Program-made: the position numbers and the translations under genes | Shown: piece after piece, positions 8,427 to 17,266 of the stretch | Position numbering within the stretch: the stretch's first letter is position 1 | Layout of the letters: each line of letters starts with the position of its first letter | The notes under the pieces: generated by a model | Databases searched by the model: none | Told to the model about the DNA's origin: nothing | Seen by the model: the letters and a program-made list of their open reading frames with translations, nothing else | From: Kastovskya adunca ATA6-11-RM4 | GTDB taxonomy: Bacteria > Cyanobacteriota > Cyanobacteriia > Cyanobacteriales > Coleofasciculaceae | DNA: 64,000 nt | Assembly: GCA_019359445.1 (NCBI GenBank) | Contig: JAHHHJ010000003.1 | Span: 62,001 to 126,000, forward strand | Direction: 5' to 3'

Positions 8427-9950
8427 CTATCGCGGGCGACCTAGAGTAGTGATGTACAAAACGGCTTCATCAGCGGGAATGCCGAGAACTTCATTGACTT
8501 GATTATCAAAAAAGCCACCAATTCCACTAACACCCATACCAAGATGGATTGCGGCTAAGTTCAATCGTTGTCCCAAATGACCTGCATCCATATGGAGATA
8601 GCGGTAGACGCGATCGCCATATTGAGCCACGGCTGACTGCAAGTCAGCGGTATGGAACAGTACCGCCCCTGCATCACGTCCTAGCTCTTGTCCTAAACAC
8701 AAAAAATGTAATTCTTTCCGGAAATTCTTAAAGCGAATCTGTCGCAGTTCTTGTGCTTTTGGGGCGTAGTAATAGCACCCTTCGTCTAAATCAGTGACTC
8801 CCGAAACCGCAATAAACGTCTCGATTAAGTTCAAACTGAAGTAATCGGGCGAACCATCCAATGCCTGCTCAACATAATTTTGGGGCTGGTAGGTAAAATC
8901 CAATAAAGCTTTGAGTTCAGCTAACGTCAAGTCGGCACCACTATAAGCACGAGTAGAACGTCGCTTGATCAGGGTCTGTTCCAGGTCTTCCAGATGGTTT
9001 CCCCACTCAATTGGTGCGGTTTGAGTCGAGATTTTCTCACAAAACGGAAAGTTGTACTTGTCCGATTGTGTCTTGGGGGCGGTAAGTTCTACTTTCCATT
9101 CCTGAGGTTCTGTAATCTGGGTGGCGCGGTGTAAGTAACCCAGCAGCTCTCCATCGGGAATCTGGGGATACTCAGCTTGCGTCGCAGACGGTAAGACCGT
9201 GGAAGCAGGTGGCAAATATTGCTCCTCATCTAGCAAGTCTGCTAAAGGAATGACCGCGATCGCGCCTTCCTGTTCTGGCTCCAAATAAAGTAACTGATTG
9301 ACCGCTTGATCGGCAAACCCCCCAATCAAATGGGGGCGATAGTCATGGATCGCACAGGCAAGCTCAATATTACCCAGCAGATGACCTGTATCCAGAAAAA
9401 TTCGCCGATAAGCTCGGTCTTCATAACGCCAAGCTGAGCGATAGAATACCGCCGTGATCACAATCGCCAGTTCAGTATTTTCTAGCATCGGATGCTGGAA
9501 ACATGCCCCTTGCAGCCCTGACCAAACCTCATCTTGCCAAAAATTCACTAAAGAATGAGTCAGAGCCTGGTAGTTATAAAGTCCGGCGGGTAACTGAGGC
9601 GTTCCACGGGAAACTACATAAACTTCTGCTGGATACAAACCCCCTGCCGACGGTGCCGACCGAAGATAGAGAAACGAGCCTGTCACCGTGGACATTCTCG
9701 CCGTCAAGCCATAGCTGCAAAACAGCAACCGTGACAACCTCTGCCAAGTCCGATAAGAAGCATCAGTTTCTGTTCCGGCTTGCTCTTGCAGATAGGGTTT
9801 GAGGTCATAGCTCCTCCCCAGCTTATACTCCTTGAAAGATACGGGTTGCTGCTTCCAATCCAGCACCTTATTTTTGGAGGTAATTGTCTGAGGCTCGTAC
9901 TTGGTGCGCTCGTGGTAGTGCTGTGCAATTGATTCTTTCAGTTCTGCCAT
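8427..9950 (-). CDS. SagB/ThcOx family protein with two nitroreductase-like domains
   Basis: A 507-residue protein with tandem nitroreductase-like halves. The N-terminal one (about 80-260) carries the FMN-site type SAGGLYPAEVYV; the C-terminal one (about 320-507) begins with LIKRRSTRAYSG. SagB/ThcOx enzymes are FMN-dependent oxidases that turn azolines into azoles in thiazole/oxazole-modified peptides, but many cyanobacterial members stand alone. No cyclodehydratase (SagC/SagD, YcaO) or precursor peptide is visible within 20 kb, so an oxidoreductase of unknown substrate is the safer reading. ATG at 9950. Monocistronic, with a divergent leader region on the other side. Confidence 0.82.
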   Translation of the reverse strand: MAELKESIAQHYHERTKYEPQTITSKNKVLDWKQQPVSFKEYKLGRSYDLKPYLQEQAGTETDASYRTWQRLSRLLFCSYGLTARMSTVTGSFLYLRSAPSAGGLYPAEVYVVSRGTPQLPAGLYNYQALTHSLVNFWQDEVWSGLQGACFQHPMLENTELAIVITAVFYRSAWRYEDRAYRRIFLDTGHLLGNIELACAIHDYRPHLIGGFADQAVNQLLYLEPEQEGAIAVIPLADLLDEEQYLPPASTVLPSATQAEYPQIPDGELLGYLHRATQITEPQEWKVELTAPKTQSDKYNFPFCEKISTQTAPIEWGNHLEDLEQTLIKRRSTRAYSGADLTLAELKALLDFTYQPQNYVEQALDGSPDYFSLNLIETFIAVSGVTDLDEGCYYYAPKAQELRQIRFKNFRKELHFLCLGQELGRDAGAVLFHTADLQSAVAQYGDRVYRYLHMDAGHLGQRLNLAAIHLGMGVSGIGGFFDNQVNEVLGIPADEAVLYITTLGRPR

Positions 9951-10520
9951 GACAATTTAAATCGGCTGCGGACTAGCCTTTTTATCTTGACATTCCTAGC
10001 TCCCTACTTGTCACGAATGATAGATAAGTCCTGACCGCTCAGCCAAGACGAGTTGAGCAATTCACGGGTTGCGCCCTCACTATAAATTGCTGCCAGTATG
10101 TCTTAGTCTCAATCTATACTTTCTAATGGTTGCGGAAACGGCAACCGCAGGGGCAAGCCTTGCTACAAGCTATATCGGCTGAAAGGCTCTCCTGACAAAG
10201 ACTTTAGTAGGGCAAACAAGACCATTGCCCCGATCACTAGTAGAATTTCAAAACAGGTTTTAGGTATAGATAATGGCAAAGAAGTAAATTTTTTGCACCT
10301 ATTTATGAAAGACTATGCTATAAGTGTTAAGGCTTCGTTACATATAGTGCTATTGATGATCGCAGTGTAATTGCTACTTGTAGCTAGCTGGATTCTGCAC
10401 AAGTACATAGTCAAATTTCTCACTTGGTCTGTCCTGCTATCACTGGTAGCTAGCAGGTTTTTTATGTGCCTTCACGTCAGTTATCGGCACGACTAGAAAT
10501 TGGAGAATAGTTACTTATTC
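9951..10520. other. Long leader/intergenic region upstream of desA
   Basis: A 570-bp region between divergent genes. It contains a small hairpin GGTTGC (10128-10133)/GCAACC (10141-10146), an AT-rich stretch around 10260-10320 that could hold a promoter (TTGCAC then TATGCT or TATAAG), and the terminator/antiterminator pair at 10383-10463. No protein gene was found. A short regulatory RNA ending at the terminator is possible. Confidence 0.5.
10383..10463 (+). promoter_or_regulatory. Intrinsic terminator with mutually exclusive antiterminator, desA leader
   Basis: CCTGCTA (10433-10439) pairs with TAGCAGG (10451-10457) and is followed by six T residues (10458-10463), a textbook intrinsic terminator about 58 bp before the desA start. 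Upstream GCTAGCT (10383-10389) can instead pair with AGCTAGC (10448-10454), which shares TAGC with the terminator's right arm. The two folds exclude each other, as in attenuators. Whether it controls desA or ends an upstream sRNA is unknown. Confidence 0.5.
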
Positions 10521-11552
10521 ATGACAGTATCAACGTCAAAGCCCCAACCGCTGGCCGCTCTCTCAGTCGATTCTGATTTGCGTTTGAGAGACATTTTGAA
10601 AACATTGCCACAAGAGGTTTTTAAGAAAAATCCGCGTAAAGCTTGGCTAAAAGTTGCGATCAATGTCTTACTAGTGGGCTTAGGCTACTGGGGACTGGCA
10701 GTTTCTCCCTGGTTTTTGTTACCCCTAATCTGGGTTTTTATAGGTACGGCACTGACTGGGTTTTTTGTACTTGGTCACGATTGCGGTCATCGGTCGTTTG
10801 CTAATCGCAAGTGGGTCAACGATCTAGTAGGACATGTAATGTTTCTGCCGTTGATGTATCCGTTTCATAGCTGGCGCATTCTGCACAATTACCACCACAA
10901 GCACACCAATAAATTGGAGGTGGATAATGCTTGGGACCCTTTAACACCAGAGGAATTTGCCAGTTTGCCCGGTGTGGTGCAGTGGAGCTATAAACAGGCA
11001 CGGGGGCGGTTTTGGTGGGTAGGTTCGATCGGTCACTGGGCACTGAGGCACTTTAACTGGTCACAATTTCAGGGCAAAGAGCGCCAGCAGGTGAAATTGT
11101 CTGTGATTGTAGTGCTGATTGGTGCGGCGATCGCGTTTCCGACTCTTATTGCCACCACGGGTATTTGGGGCTTCGTCAAATTCTGGTTGCTACCTTGGTT
11201 GGTGTATCACTTCTGGATGAGTACCTTTACCATCGTCCACCACACCGCGCCTGATATTCCCTTTATCCCCGCCGATAGCTGGCATCAGGCAAAAGCCCAG
11301 CTCAATGGAACTGTTCACTGCGACTATCCTCGATGGGTGGAATTCCTCTGTCACGACATCAATGTTCACGTTCCCCATCACCTTTCCACCGCAATTCCCT
11401 GGTACAACCTGCGGAAAGCGCATCAAAGTCTGAAAGAAAATTGGGGAGAAGACATTATTGAGCGCCAGTTTTCCTGGTCTTTAATGAAGGAAATTACCGA
11501 TCAGTGTCACTTATACGACGCTGACAATTACTACCGAACCTTTAAGGATTAG
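10521..11552 (+). CDS. desA: Acyl-lipid delta-12 (omega-6) fatty acid desaturase
   Basis: A 343-residue membrane di-iron desaturase. ATG at 10521 ([10 protein letters not shown]) is preferred over a TTG 21 bp upstream. Three histidine boxes are intact: HDCGH at 86-90, HNYHH at 122-126 and HVPHH at 283-287. Hydrophobic segments flank them (about 45-85 and 190-235). The order and spacing match cyanobacterial DesA, which inserts the delta-12 double bond in membrane-lipid acyl chains, is ferredoxin-dependent, and is thylakoid/plasma-membrane located. A desB-type omega-3 desaturase lies 23 kb away, so both steps towards polyunsaturated lipids are present. A terminator/antiterminator-like leader lies just upstream, suggesting attenuation. 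Confidence 0.93.
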   Translation: MTVSTSKPQPLAALSVDSDLRLRDILKTLPQEVFKKNPRKAWLKVAINVLLVGLGYWGLAVSPWFLLPLIWVFIGTALTGFFVLGHDCGHRSFANRKWVNDLVGHVMFLPLMYPFHSWRILHNYHHKHTNKLEVDNAWDPLTPEEFASLPGVVQWSYKQARGRFWWVGSIGHWALRHFNWSQFQGKERQQVKLSVIVVLIGAAIAFPTLIATTGIWGFVKFWLLPWLVYHFWMSTFTIVHHTAPDIPFIPADSWHQAKAQLNGTVHCDYPRWVEFLCHDINVHVPHHLSTAIPWYNLRKAHQSLKENWGEDIIERQFSWSLMKEITDQCHLYDADNYYRTFKD

Positions 11553-11601
11553 TCCTGAGCGTTGGTAGGTAACTGTGCCTACCATTGCTGAGAAAACGAT
11601 T

Positions 11602-11637
11602 AGCGATCGCTTCTATGAAAGAGGCGATCGCTTTTTT
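11602..11637. terminator. Bidirectional terminator built from two HIP1 octamers
   Basis: AGCGATCGC (11602-11610) and GCGATCGCT (11624-11632) form a 9-bp stem with a 13-nt loop, followed by a T run. It sits between the convergent genes desA and dapF. A further stem, TGGTAGG (11563-11569)/CCTACCA (11578-11584), lies just before it on the desA side. Confidence 0.75.
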
Positions 11638-11657
11638 CTATGACGTTTTACAAACTC

Positions 11658-12500
11658 TTACTCAATCTTGCCCGTGAAAACCTTCTCAGCGCTGCCAGTC
11701 ATATAAACTCGCCCATCGGTTTGGGAGTAGTCAATCTCTAAACAGCCACCGGGAAGCTCGACGGTGCAGTGGCGATCGCTTTTACCCGTCAGCACCCCCG
11801 CAACCACCGTCGCACAAGCCCCAGTGCCGCACGCTAAGGTAATTCCTGCCCCCCGTTCCCAAACTCGCATCTTCAGGTAATCTGGGCGCACGACTTGAAT
11901 AAACTCAGTATTGATGCGTTGAGGAAAAGCGGGGTGATGCTCAAACTGCGAACCAATCGTTTCTAAGGGAATGGCGGCGACATCTTCAACAAAGGTGATG
12001 CAGTGAGGGTTGCCCATACTGACGCAGGTAACATCCCAAACTTCTCCAGCGGCTTCCAAGGGCTGGCTAATGACTTTCTCATCCCCAGAGCACAGGGTGG
12101 TGGGAATTTCTGCGGCTAAAAGTCGCGGTAAGCCCATGTCAACCGTCACTTGACCATCCCGGCGAAGTTTGGGAGTCATTACCCCTCCCAGAGTATGCAG
12201 GTGATATTCTGCTAAAGTTCCAGAATCACCTTCTAAATCGGCGATAAATCTAGCTAAACAGCGAATGCCATTGCCGCACATCTCTGGTTCTGAGCCATCG
12301 GAGTTGAAAATCCGCATGGTGTAGTCGGTGCCATCTTGTCCCGGTAGGGCAAAAATCACCCCATTTGCTCCAATGCCAAAATGGCGATCGCAAAGTTTAA
12401 TCGCTTGCTCTGGTGTGATGAGGGGTTCAGATGAGGAGCGATTATCAATCAAAATGAAGTCGTTCCCCAGTCCGTGGTACTTTGTAAATTCAATAGCCAT
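11658..12500 (-). CDS. dapF: Diaminopimelate epimerase
   Basis: A 280-residue cofactor-independent racemase converting LL- to meso-diaminopimelate for lysine and peptidoglycan synthesis. ATG at 12500 opens with the family N-terminus [11 protein letters not shown]. Both catalytic cysteines are present: C75 in EMCGNGIRC and C224 in ACGTGAC, with the paired-domain layout and GNPHCITFV between. Length is normal for the family. The gene is divergent from hfq with about 140 bp between them, an arrangement I recall from other cyanobacteria. The partial aminotransferase at the start of the window may act in the same pathway. Confidence 0.96.
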   Translation of the reverse strand: MAIEFTKYHGLGNDFILIDNRSSSEPLITPEQAIKLCDRHFGIGANGVIFALPGQDGTDYTMRIFNSDGSEPEMCGNGIRCLARFIADLEGDSGTLAEYHLHTLGGVMTPKLRRDGQVTVDMGLPRLLAAEIPTTLCSGDEKVISQPLEAAGEVWDVTCVSMGNPHCITFVEDVAAIPLETIGSQFEHHPAFPQRINTEFIQVVRPDYLKMRVWERGAGITLACGTGACATVVAGVLTGKSDRHCTVELPGGCLEIDYSQTDGRVYMTGSAEKVFTGKIE

Positions 12501-12639
12501 AATATTGCTCCGATATAGCGATTCATTCTGAGTTTCGTCTCACGGCGTCAGTTCTAAACAACTGACTGCTGACAATCGTTAAATAATTGTAAGATTCTCT
12601 CTTGTACTCTTATGCTCGTATGAGCTTCAGGTTTTGATC

Positions 12640-12852
12640 GTGGCTGAATTCGAGACTGGACAACCGGGCGTTCGTCAAATTCAATCCTTTATAAAAGACC
12701 AACAACGCGTTGAGGTAAAACTGCTCACCGGGGATGTCATGGTGGGTAAGGTGCGTTGGCAAGATGCTAACTGCCTATATCTCTACGATGTTGAGCCAGA
12801 AGCCGAGTCAATGATTGTTTGGCGACACGCGATCGCCTATGTGAAAGCTTAA
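12640..12852 (+). CDS. hfq: Cyanobacterial Hfq-like Sm protein
   Basis: A 70-residue Sm-fold protein, MAEFETGQPGVRQ from a GTG at 12640; a TTG two codons earlier is an alternative. The Sm1 region (RVEVKLLTGDVMVGKVRWQD) and Sm2 region (WRHAIAYV) are clear, the latter replacing the canonical YKHA motif as usual in cyanobacteria. Cyanobacterial Hfq binds RNA poorly and is known from Synechocystis to act in type IV pilus function through the PilB1 ATPase. Divergent from dapF. A strong hairpin follows its stop codon. Confidence 0.93.
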   Translation: MAEFETGQPGVRQIQSFIKDQQRVEVKLLTGDVMVGKVRWQDANCLYLYDVEPEAESMIVWRHAIAYVKA

Positions 12853-12880
12853 GCGTCATGACGATTAACGGTATCAGAAC

Positions 12881-12912
12881 CTTAAAAGATATTGCCAGCA
12901 ATATCTCTTAAG
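12881..12912. terminator. Hairpin between convergent hfq and the antiporter gene
   Basis: AGATATTGC (12887-12895) pairs with GCAATATCT (12898-12906), extended by CTTAA (12881-12885)/TTAAG (12908-12912) with small bulges. It lies in the 85-bp gap between two convergent stop codons and has no long T-tract, so it may act as a stem-only or bidirectional terminator. Confidence 0.5.
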
Positions 12913-12937
12913 ACGATTAATAACTAACCCCCATAGT

Positions 12938-15277
12938 TCAATCTCGCTGGCTATCGAGAGGGATAAACTCTTGCATTGCTTCGCTGACGGGTGCCTTGAG
13001 CATAGGCACCGATATGGGGGTCTGCAAATCAGGCACCAGCCACTTCTGCAATTGATTCAGGGGGTAACTACCACCACACAAAAGTACGCGATCGCCAGTA
13101 CGTACATCTGTACTGCCATCGGGAAAGCGGATAAATTTGCCTTCGCGGCGGATGGCTTGCACCTGAATGCCGTACTGACGCCGCCAATGGAGCTGCGAGA
13201 GGGTTTTACCATGAGCGGGACTGCCTTCAGGTACCAGCAACCATTGGCAAGGGGTAGAAGCCGCAGGAATCGCCATTTCTCCCTTTGCCAATTCATTAAA
13301 AGCAGCAATTTCATTGGATTCTCCGACGGCTAAAAGGCGATCGCCCTTTTGCAGTTTCACCTGAGGATCGGGATAGTCGAGTTCTTCCCCAGACGCGCGG
13401 CGAATAGCAACTAAGCTCACCCCCGATAGGCGGCGAACATTAGCTTGTTCTAAGGTCATCCCGATCAAGGGTGAATAATCAGGGATGTCGTACCACTTGC
13501 TATTCATCGTCTCGGCTGCGGTTCGCAAATCTTTCGCAACTTGAGAGGGTAGTTGCTCTGAGCGTAAACCCAAATAGTGAGAACTGCGAATCTGCTCCAT
13601 CTCCCGCTGAATCATCCACATGGGCAATCCCACCCCAGACAAGAGATGAGCCGTGAGTTCCAAGCTTGCCTCAAACTCTGGCTGCACAACTTCTTTAGCA
13701 CCGAGTTGGTAAAGCAGTTCGATGTCCCGGTCTTTAGTTGCCCGCACGACAATATCTAAGTCGGGAGCTAACTCCAGCGCTCGCTTGAGACACAACCTTG
13801 TACTCATCGGATCGGGCAGAGTAATGACCATCGATCTCGCCCGGTCTACCCCAGCTTTTTCCAGCACATGCAAACTGGCAGCATTGCCATAAACATAGGG
13901 GATTTCTGCCTCTCGCAGTTGTTGAATGGTTCGCTCAGACTGGTCTACCACCAAAACCGTGGCGTTGTGGTCTTGCATGAGCCGCATTAAATTTTTGCCC
14001 CCCTGTCCGTAGCCACAAATCACAATATGATTTTGCAGTTGTTGGCTATCAGTAGACACTTCCTGCGGCGCATCCATGGGGTCAAGGTACGGCTTCAAGA
14101 ACGGGATTGTCTCGATCCAATTAAAGACAATTGGCACCAAACGCAGCATCAGGGGTGTAATCACCAGCGTCACCGCCGTTGTTCCCAAAATCAACAGATA
14201 AACTCGTCGGGAAACCAATCCCAGCACCTGTCCTTCACTGGCAAGAACAAAGGAAAATTCCCCAATTTGTGCTAGCCCCAACCCGGCAAGAACTGCTGTT
14301 CTCCACGGATAGCGAAACGCTCTTACTATGGGAGTGACAATCAAAAACTTACCCACTACAACCAACAGCACCAGTCCGAGAATCAACTCCAGGTTGTTCC
14401 ACAAAAACATCGGGTCAATCAGCATCCCGACCGCTGCGAAGAATACAGCCGCGAAGATATCCCGGATTGGTTCTACATAGGTTAAAGTCTGATCTGCGTA
14501 CTCCACCTCCGAAATCATCAATCCGGCGACAAACGCCCCCATCTCAATGGAAAGCCCCAGCTGATCCGTCAGCAGGGCAATGCCTAAACACAAGACGACA
14601 ACCCCTAGCAAAAATAGCTCTCGGCTTTCCGTGCGGGCTAAAAGCCGCAACAAAGAGGGGATGAGCCAAATCCCTACCGCCAAAGCTCCGGCTGCAAACA
14701 ATCCAATTTTTAATACCGCCAGTCCTACGGCTATCCCAATGGCGTTTAGCGGTTGATCGAGGGCGGGAAGTACCGCCAGCATTAAGCCCAGTGCCAAGTC
14801 TTGCACCACCAAAACTCCCAGCATGACTTGTCCTTGGGGCGTCTCTGTTTCGTTGCGTTCCATCAAGCACTTGAGAACGACAGCGGTAGACGACAAAGAT
14901 AAGATTCCCCCCAGAAAGACTCCCTGCGCCGGGGAAGTCACCCAGCCCATTGCCACAGAGATTGAAGCCGTCACTAGGATAGTCAGGGCAATCTGCAACG
15001 CTCCTCCACCTAATGCGATCGCCCGAACTTTTTTGAGTTCCGCCAGAGAAAACTCTACTCCCAGCGCAAATAGTAAGAATGCAACTCCAAACTGTGCCAG
15101 CGTCTCGATTTGGACTAATTCTTTAATCAAACCCAGACCCGCTGGCCCAACAATTATTCCCCCCAAGATATAACCTAGCAGTGCAGGTTGACGGCATAGA
15201 GAGGCAAATAGCCCTCCAGCTGCGGCTGCTGCGAGAATGGAGACAAAATCTATAATGAGTCGAAAATCTTCTTGCAC
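12938..15277 (-). CDS. Kef-type cation:proton antiporter (CPA2) with RCK domains
   Basis: A 779-residue inner-membrane transporter starting with GTG at 15277. Residues about 5-390 hold a dozen or so hydrophobic segments with CPA2 marks (GYILGGIIVGPAGLG, FLLFALGVEFSL, LSSTAVVLKCL). Residues about 410-530 form an RCK-N/TrkA-N domain (VICGYGQGGKNL, a Rossmann GxGxxG), and two TrkA-C-like repeats follow (about 590-660 and 680-750). The RCK part should bind nucleotide or other ligand and gate K+ or Na+ exchange for protons. Two C-terminal RCK-C units are more than in E. coli KefB/C. Ion specificity cannot be read from sequence. Convergent with hfq. Confidence 0.9.
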   Translation of the reverse strand: MQEDFRLIIDFVSILAAAAAGGLFASLCRQPALLGYILGGIIVGPAGLGLIKELVQIETLAQFGVAFLLFALGVEFSLAELKKVRAIALGGGALQIALTILVTASISVAMGWVTSPAQGVFLGGILSLSSTAVVLKCLMERNETETPQGQVMLGVLVVQDLALGLMLAVLPALDQPLNAIGIAVGLAVLKIGLFAAGALAVGIWLIPSLLRLLARTESRELFLLGVVVLCLGIALLTDQLGLSIEMGAFVAGLMISEVEYADQTLTYVEPIRDIFAAVFFAAVGMLIDPMFLWNNLELILGLVLLVVVGKFLIVTPIVRAFRYPWRTAVLAGLGLAQIGEFSFVLASEGQVLGLVSRRVYLLILGTTAVTLVITPLMLRLVPIVFNWIETIPFLKPYLDPMDAPQEVSTDSQQLQNHIVICGYGQGGKNLMRLMQDHNATVLVVDQSERTIQQLREAEIPYVYGNAASLHVLEKAGVDRARSMVITLPDPMSTRLCLKRALELAPDLDIVVRATKDRDIELLYQLGAKEVVQPEFEASLELTAHLLSGVGLPMWMIQREMEQIRSSHYLGLRSEQLPSQVAKDLRTAAETMNSKWYDIPDYSPLIGMTLEQANVRRLSGVSLVAIRRASGEELDYPDPQVKLQKGDRLLAVGESNEIAAFNELAKGEMAIPAASTPCQWLLVPEGSPAHGKTLSQLHWRRQYGIQVQAIRREGKFIRFPDGSTDVRTGDRVLLCGGSYPLNQLQKWLVPDLQTPISVPMLKAPVSEAMQEFIPLDSQRD

Positions 15278-15471
15278 AATTTTTGTTATCTGAGAAAAAT
15301 ATTAAGCTGTATAAACCTAAGAATACAAATTTTTTCAGCTTAGGTGGTGCCTCAGCTAGGAGAATCGATAGCAATTTCAGGGCAAGCGTTGGAAACAGTT
15401 TCCGTGGAGTGATAGTCTATCCCCTATTAGTTACTACACATTGTTGATCGCTTGCTTGGGGAAAATTGCTT

Positions 15472-16410
15472 GTGCTGTCAAAGCCTACTCCGTCTCAACC
15501 GCGCCCTCGCCAAAGCTGGCTTGCTGCTACTGTTGCCTGGGTTCGACGCCGACGTATCAAATGGGGACGCGCCAGTCTCATCCTCGGTATAGTTGTAGCG
15601 ATCGCGGCGATCGCTATACCCGCCCGCGCCTTGCAATCGCGGATCTCACCCAACCCGGCTCAGTTGGGCGACACCCTATCCGTCGCTGTGCAGCCAAATT
15701 CTGCGGGTAGTCCTCCCACCGTCAAAATGGGTGGTAAGACTTACCCCGCCTTTGCCATCGGTTCTGGAGAATTTCGGACTTTAATCCCGACAAGCCCCTT
15801 GGACAAGCCGGGAACGATAACGGTACAAGTGACAAGCGAAGGTGAAGTCAAAAACCTCTCGGTTCCCCTAAAAAATCGCTCTTTCCCCACACAACGAATT
15901 CGGCTTTCCGGTGCCGCCTCGCAGTCAGCGACACAGCAGGAACTGGATCGGGTAGCCGCCTTCAAACAACTGGAGACGCCAGAAAAATATTGGAACGGTA
16001 TCTTTGTCAAGCCTAATGCGGGTCGCATCTCGTCAGGTTATGGCATTCGCCGCTACTACAACGGTGTTTTTGCTGAAGACTATTACCATCGTGGTGTTGA
16101 TTATGCAGGTGGCATGGGTTCTCCCGTCGTTGCCCCCGCAGCTGGTCGAATCGCCTTAGTGGGTAAAGTATCAGAAGGATTCCGAGTGCATGGCAACACC
16201 GTCGGCATTGACCACGGTCAGGGTGTAACTAGTATCATGCTGCATCTGAGCCGCATTGACGTTAAAGAAGGTGACGTTGTCCAAGCGGGGCAACGGATTG
16301 GTGCCATCGGCTCAACGGGAGCCTCTACGGGGCCTCATCTGCACTGGGGATTATATGTTCACGGCATTTCTGTAGACCCTGTACCCTGGAGATTCCAAGG
16401 ATTTAATTAG
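15472..16410 (+). CDS. M23-family peptidoglycan metallopeptidase
   Basis: A 312-residue membrane-anchored or exported LytM-type endopeptidase. GTG at 15472 (MLSKPTPSQ) was chosen; a TTG two codons upstream is possible. A hydrophobic segment near residues 38-55 (LILGIVVAIAAIAI) suggests a signal anchor, followed by a beta-rich domain and then the M23 core (about 185-300). Zinc ligands are visible in YHRGVDYAG (His and Asp) and in GPHLHWGL (second His of HLH). The metal site looks complete, so it should be active on peptide cross-links. It ends in a weak terminator and has no close operon partner. Confidence 0.9.
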   Translation: MLSKPTPSQPRPRQSWLAATVAWVRRRRIKWGRASLILGIVVAIAAIAIPARALQSRISPNPAQLGDTLSVAVQPNSAGSPPTVKMGGKTYPAFAIGSGEFRTLIPTSPLDKPGTITVQVTSEGEVKNLSVPLKNRSFPTQRIRLSGAASQSATQQELDRVAAFKQLETPEKYWNGIFVKPNAGRISSGYGIRRYYNGVFAEDYYHRGVDYAGGMGSPVVAPAAGRIALVGKVSEGFRVHGNTVGIDHGQGVTSIMLHLSRIDVKEGDVVQAGQRIGAIGSTGASTGPHLHWGLYVHGISVDPVPWRFQGFN

Positions 16411-16439
16411 AACTTTTGGTAATAATTTCCTAAAAGTTC
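16410..16439 (+). terminator. Putative terminator after the M23 peptidase
   Basis: GAACTTTT (16410-16417) pairs with AAAAGTTC (16432-16439), followed by TTAAGTTTT. The stem is AT-rich and overlaps the stop codon. Confidence 0.45.
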
Positions 16440-16529
16440 TTAAGTTTTACGAAATTTTGGGTTGACTTAAGGAAAAATTGTGGCAAACTGCCCTGTCTGT
16501 CGTACCACTGCGAAGCATACTTCCAAGTC

Positions 16530-17069
16530 ATGAGCATAGAAAAGATTGTTGAACAAGCCCTACAAGATGGTTATTTGACGCCAGTGATGGAGACGGAAGT
16601 GGGGCGGATTTGTGATACTGCCTCAGAACTTTCTATCGAAGAGTATATGGCGTTGGATCGGTTGATGGGGGCACTCTTGACTGGAGAAGTCGTTGCAGTG
16701 CCACGCAAACAATTCATCAACGTGATGGAAGAGTTGGTACTTAGCGAGGCGATCGCTCACGTTGCCGAAATTGAAGCCACCAGCGATCGCGTTTTAGATG
16801 TTGGCGACATCGCTGCCTACGCCCTCAACCGCCTGCCTCCGCTTTATGCCACCACCGAAGAAGGTGCCCGGTATCAGCGCCAACGGGCAAAAGAGGAACT
16901 AGCGGAGTTGATTACTCAGCAAGTGAGTAGCGCCATTTCCCGTAACCTCGATCGCCCCGACTTCGGCTCTGAACGTCAAGCGATTTCTAAAAGCAAAGAC
17001 GTACTCAGGAATATCAGCGACCTACTTCAAGGCTACGCGACTAACTTTGAGCAAAAACCCAACTCGTAG
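16530..17069 (+). CDS. ComFB-domain protein
   Basis: A 179-residue cytoplasmic protein. Residues 1-60 form a helical N-terminal segment (QALQDGYLTPVMETEV) shared with the 65-residue protein at 1395-1592. Residues about 65-135 match the ComFB family: QFINVMEELVLSEA and LNRLPPLYATTEEGA are its two signature stretches. ComFB was named from a Bacillus competence operon; recent work on cyanobacterial ComFB proteins reports c-di-GMP binding and roles in cell size or motility. Which of these applies here is unknown. ATG at 16530 lies 120 bp downstream of the M23 gene. A perfect 13-bp stem follows the gene. Confidence 0.85.
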   Translation: MSIEKIVEQALQDGYLTPVMETEVGRICDTASELSIEEYMALDRLMGALLTGEVVAVPRKQFINVMEELVLSEAIAHVAEIEATSDRVLDVGDIAAYALNRLPPLYATTEEGARYQRQRAKEELAELITQQVSSAISRNLDRPDFGSERQAISKSKDVLRNISDLLQGYATNFEQKPNS

Positions 17070-17099
17070 TAGTCTCTCGACCTATCTACAAACATATCT

Positions 17100-17144
17100 A
17101 GAACCCCTCTATTCCTCCCTGTTCGCGAGGGATAGAGGGGTTCT
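17100..17144. terminator. Perfect 13-bp stem-loop after the ComFB gene
   Basis: AGAACCCCTCTAT (17100-17112) pairs exactly with ATAGAGGGGTTCT (17132-17144) around a 19-nt loop. No T-tract follows. It is a strong fold that could end or protect transcripts from either side. Confidence 0.6.
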
Positions 17145-17193
17145 GATGACTGACGATGTAATGTGTGCAGGACGTTTAGGTGAGTTTATTGCC

Positions 17194-17245
17194 CAAATAG
17201 CGTCGGGAAAGAATTGCCTACCCGGTGCTATTTGCCTTTTCTAAG
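17194..17245 (+). terminator. Second hairpin between ComFB and psb32
   Basis: CAAATAGC (17194-17201) pairs with GCTATTTG (17227-17234), with partial pairing of GTCGGG to CCCGGT inside, followed by CCTTTTC. It lies between convergent genes. Confidence 0.45.
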
Positions 17246-17266
17246 GCAGAAAACTCTGTTCATCCC

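Noticed and set aside
8427-9950. Thiazole/oxazole-modified peptide cluster around the SagB-like gene
   Set aside because: No YcaO, dehydratase or precursor gene nearby.
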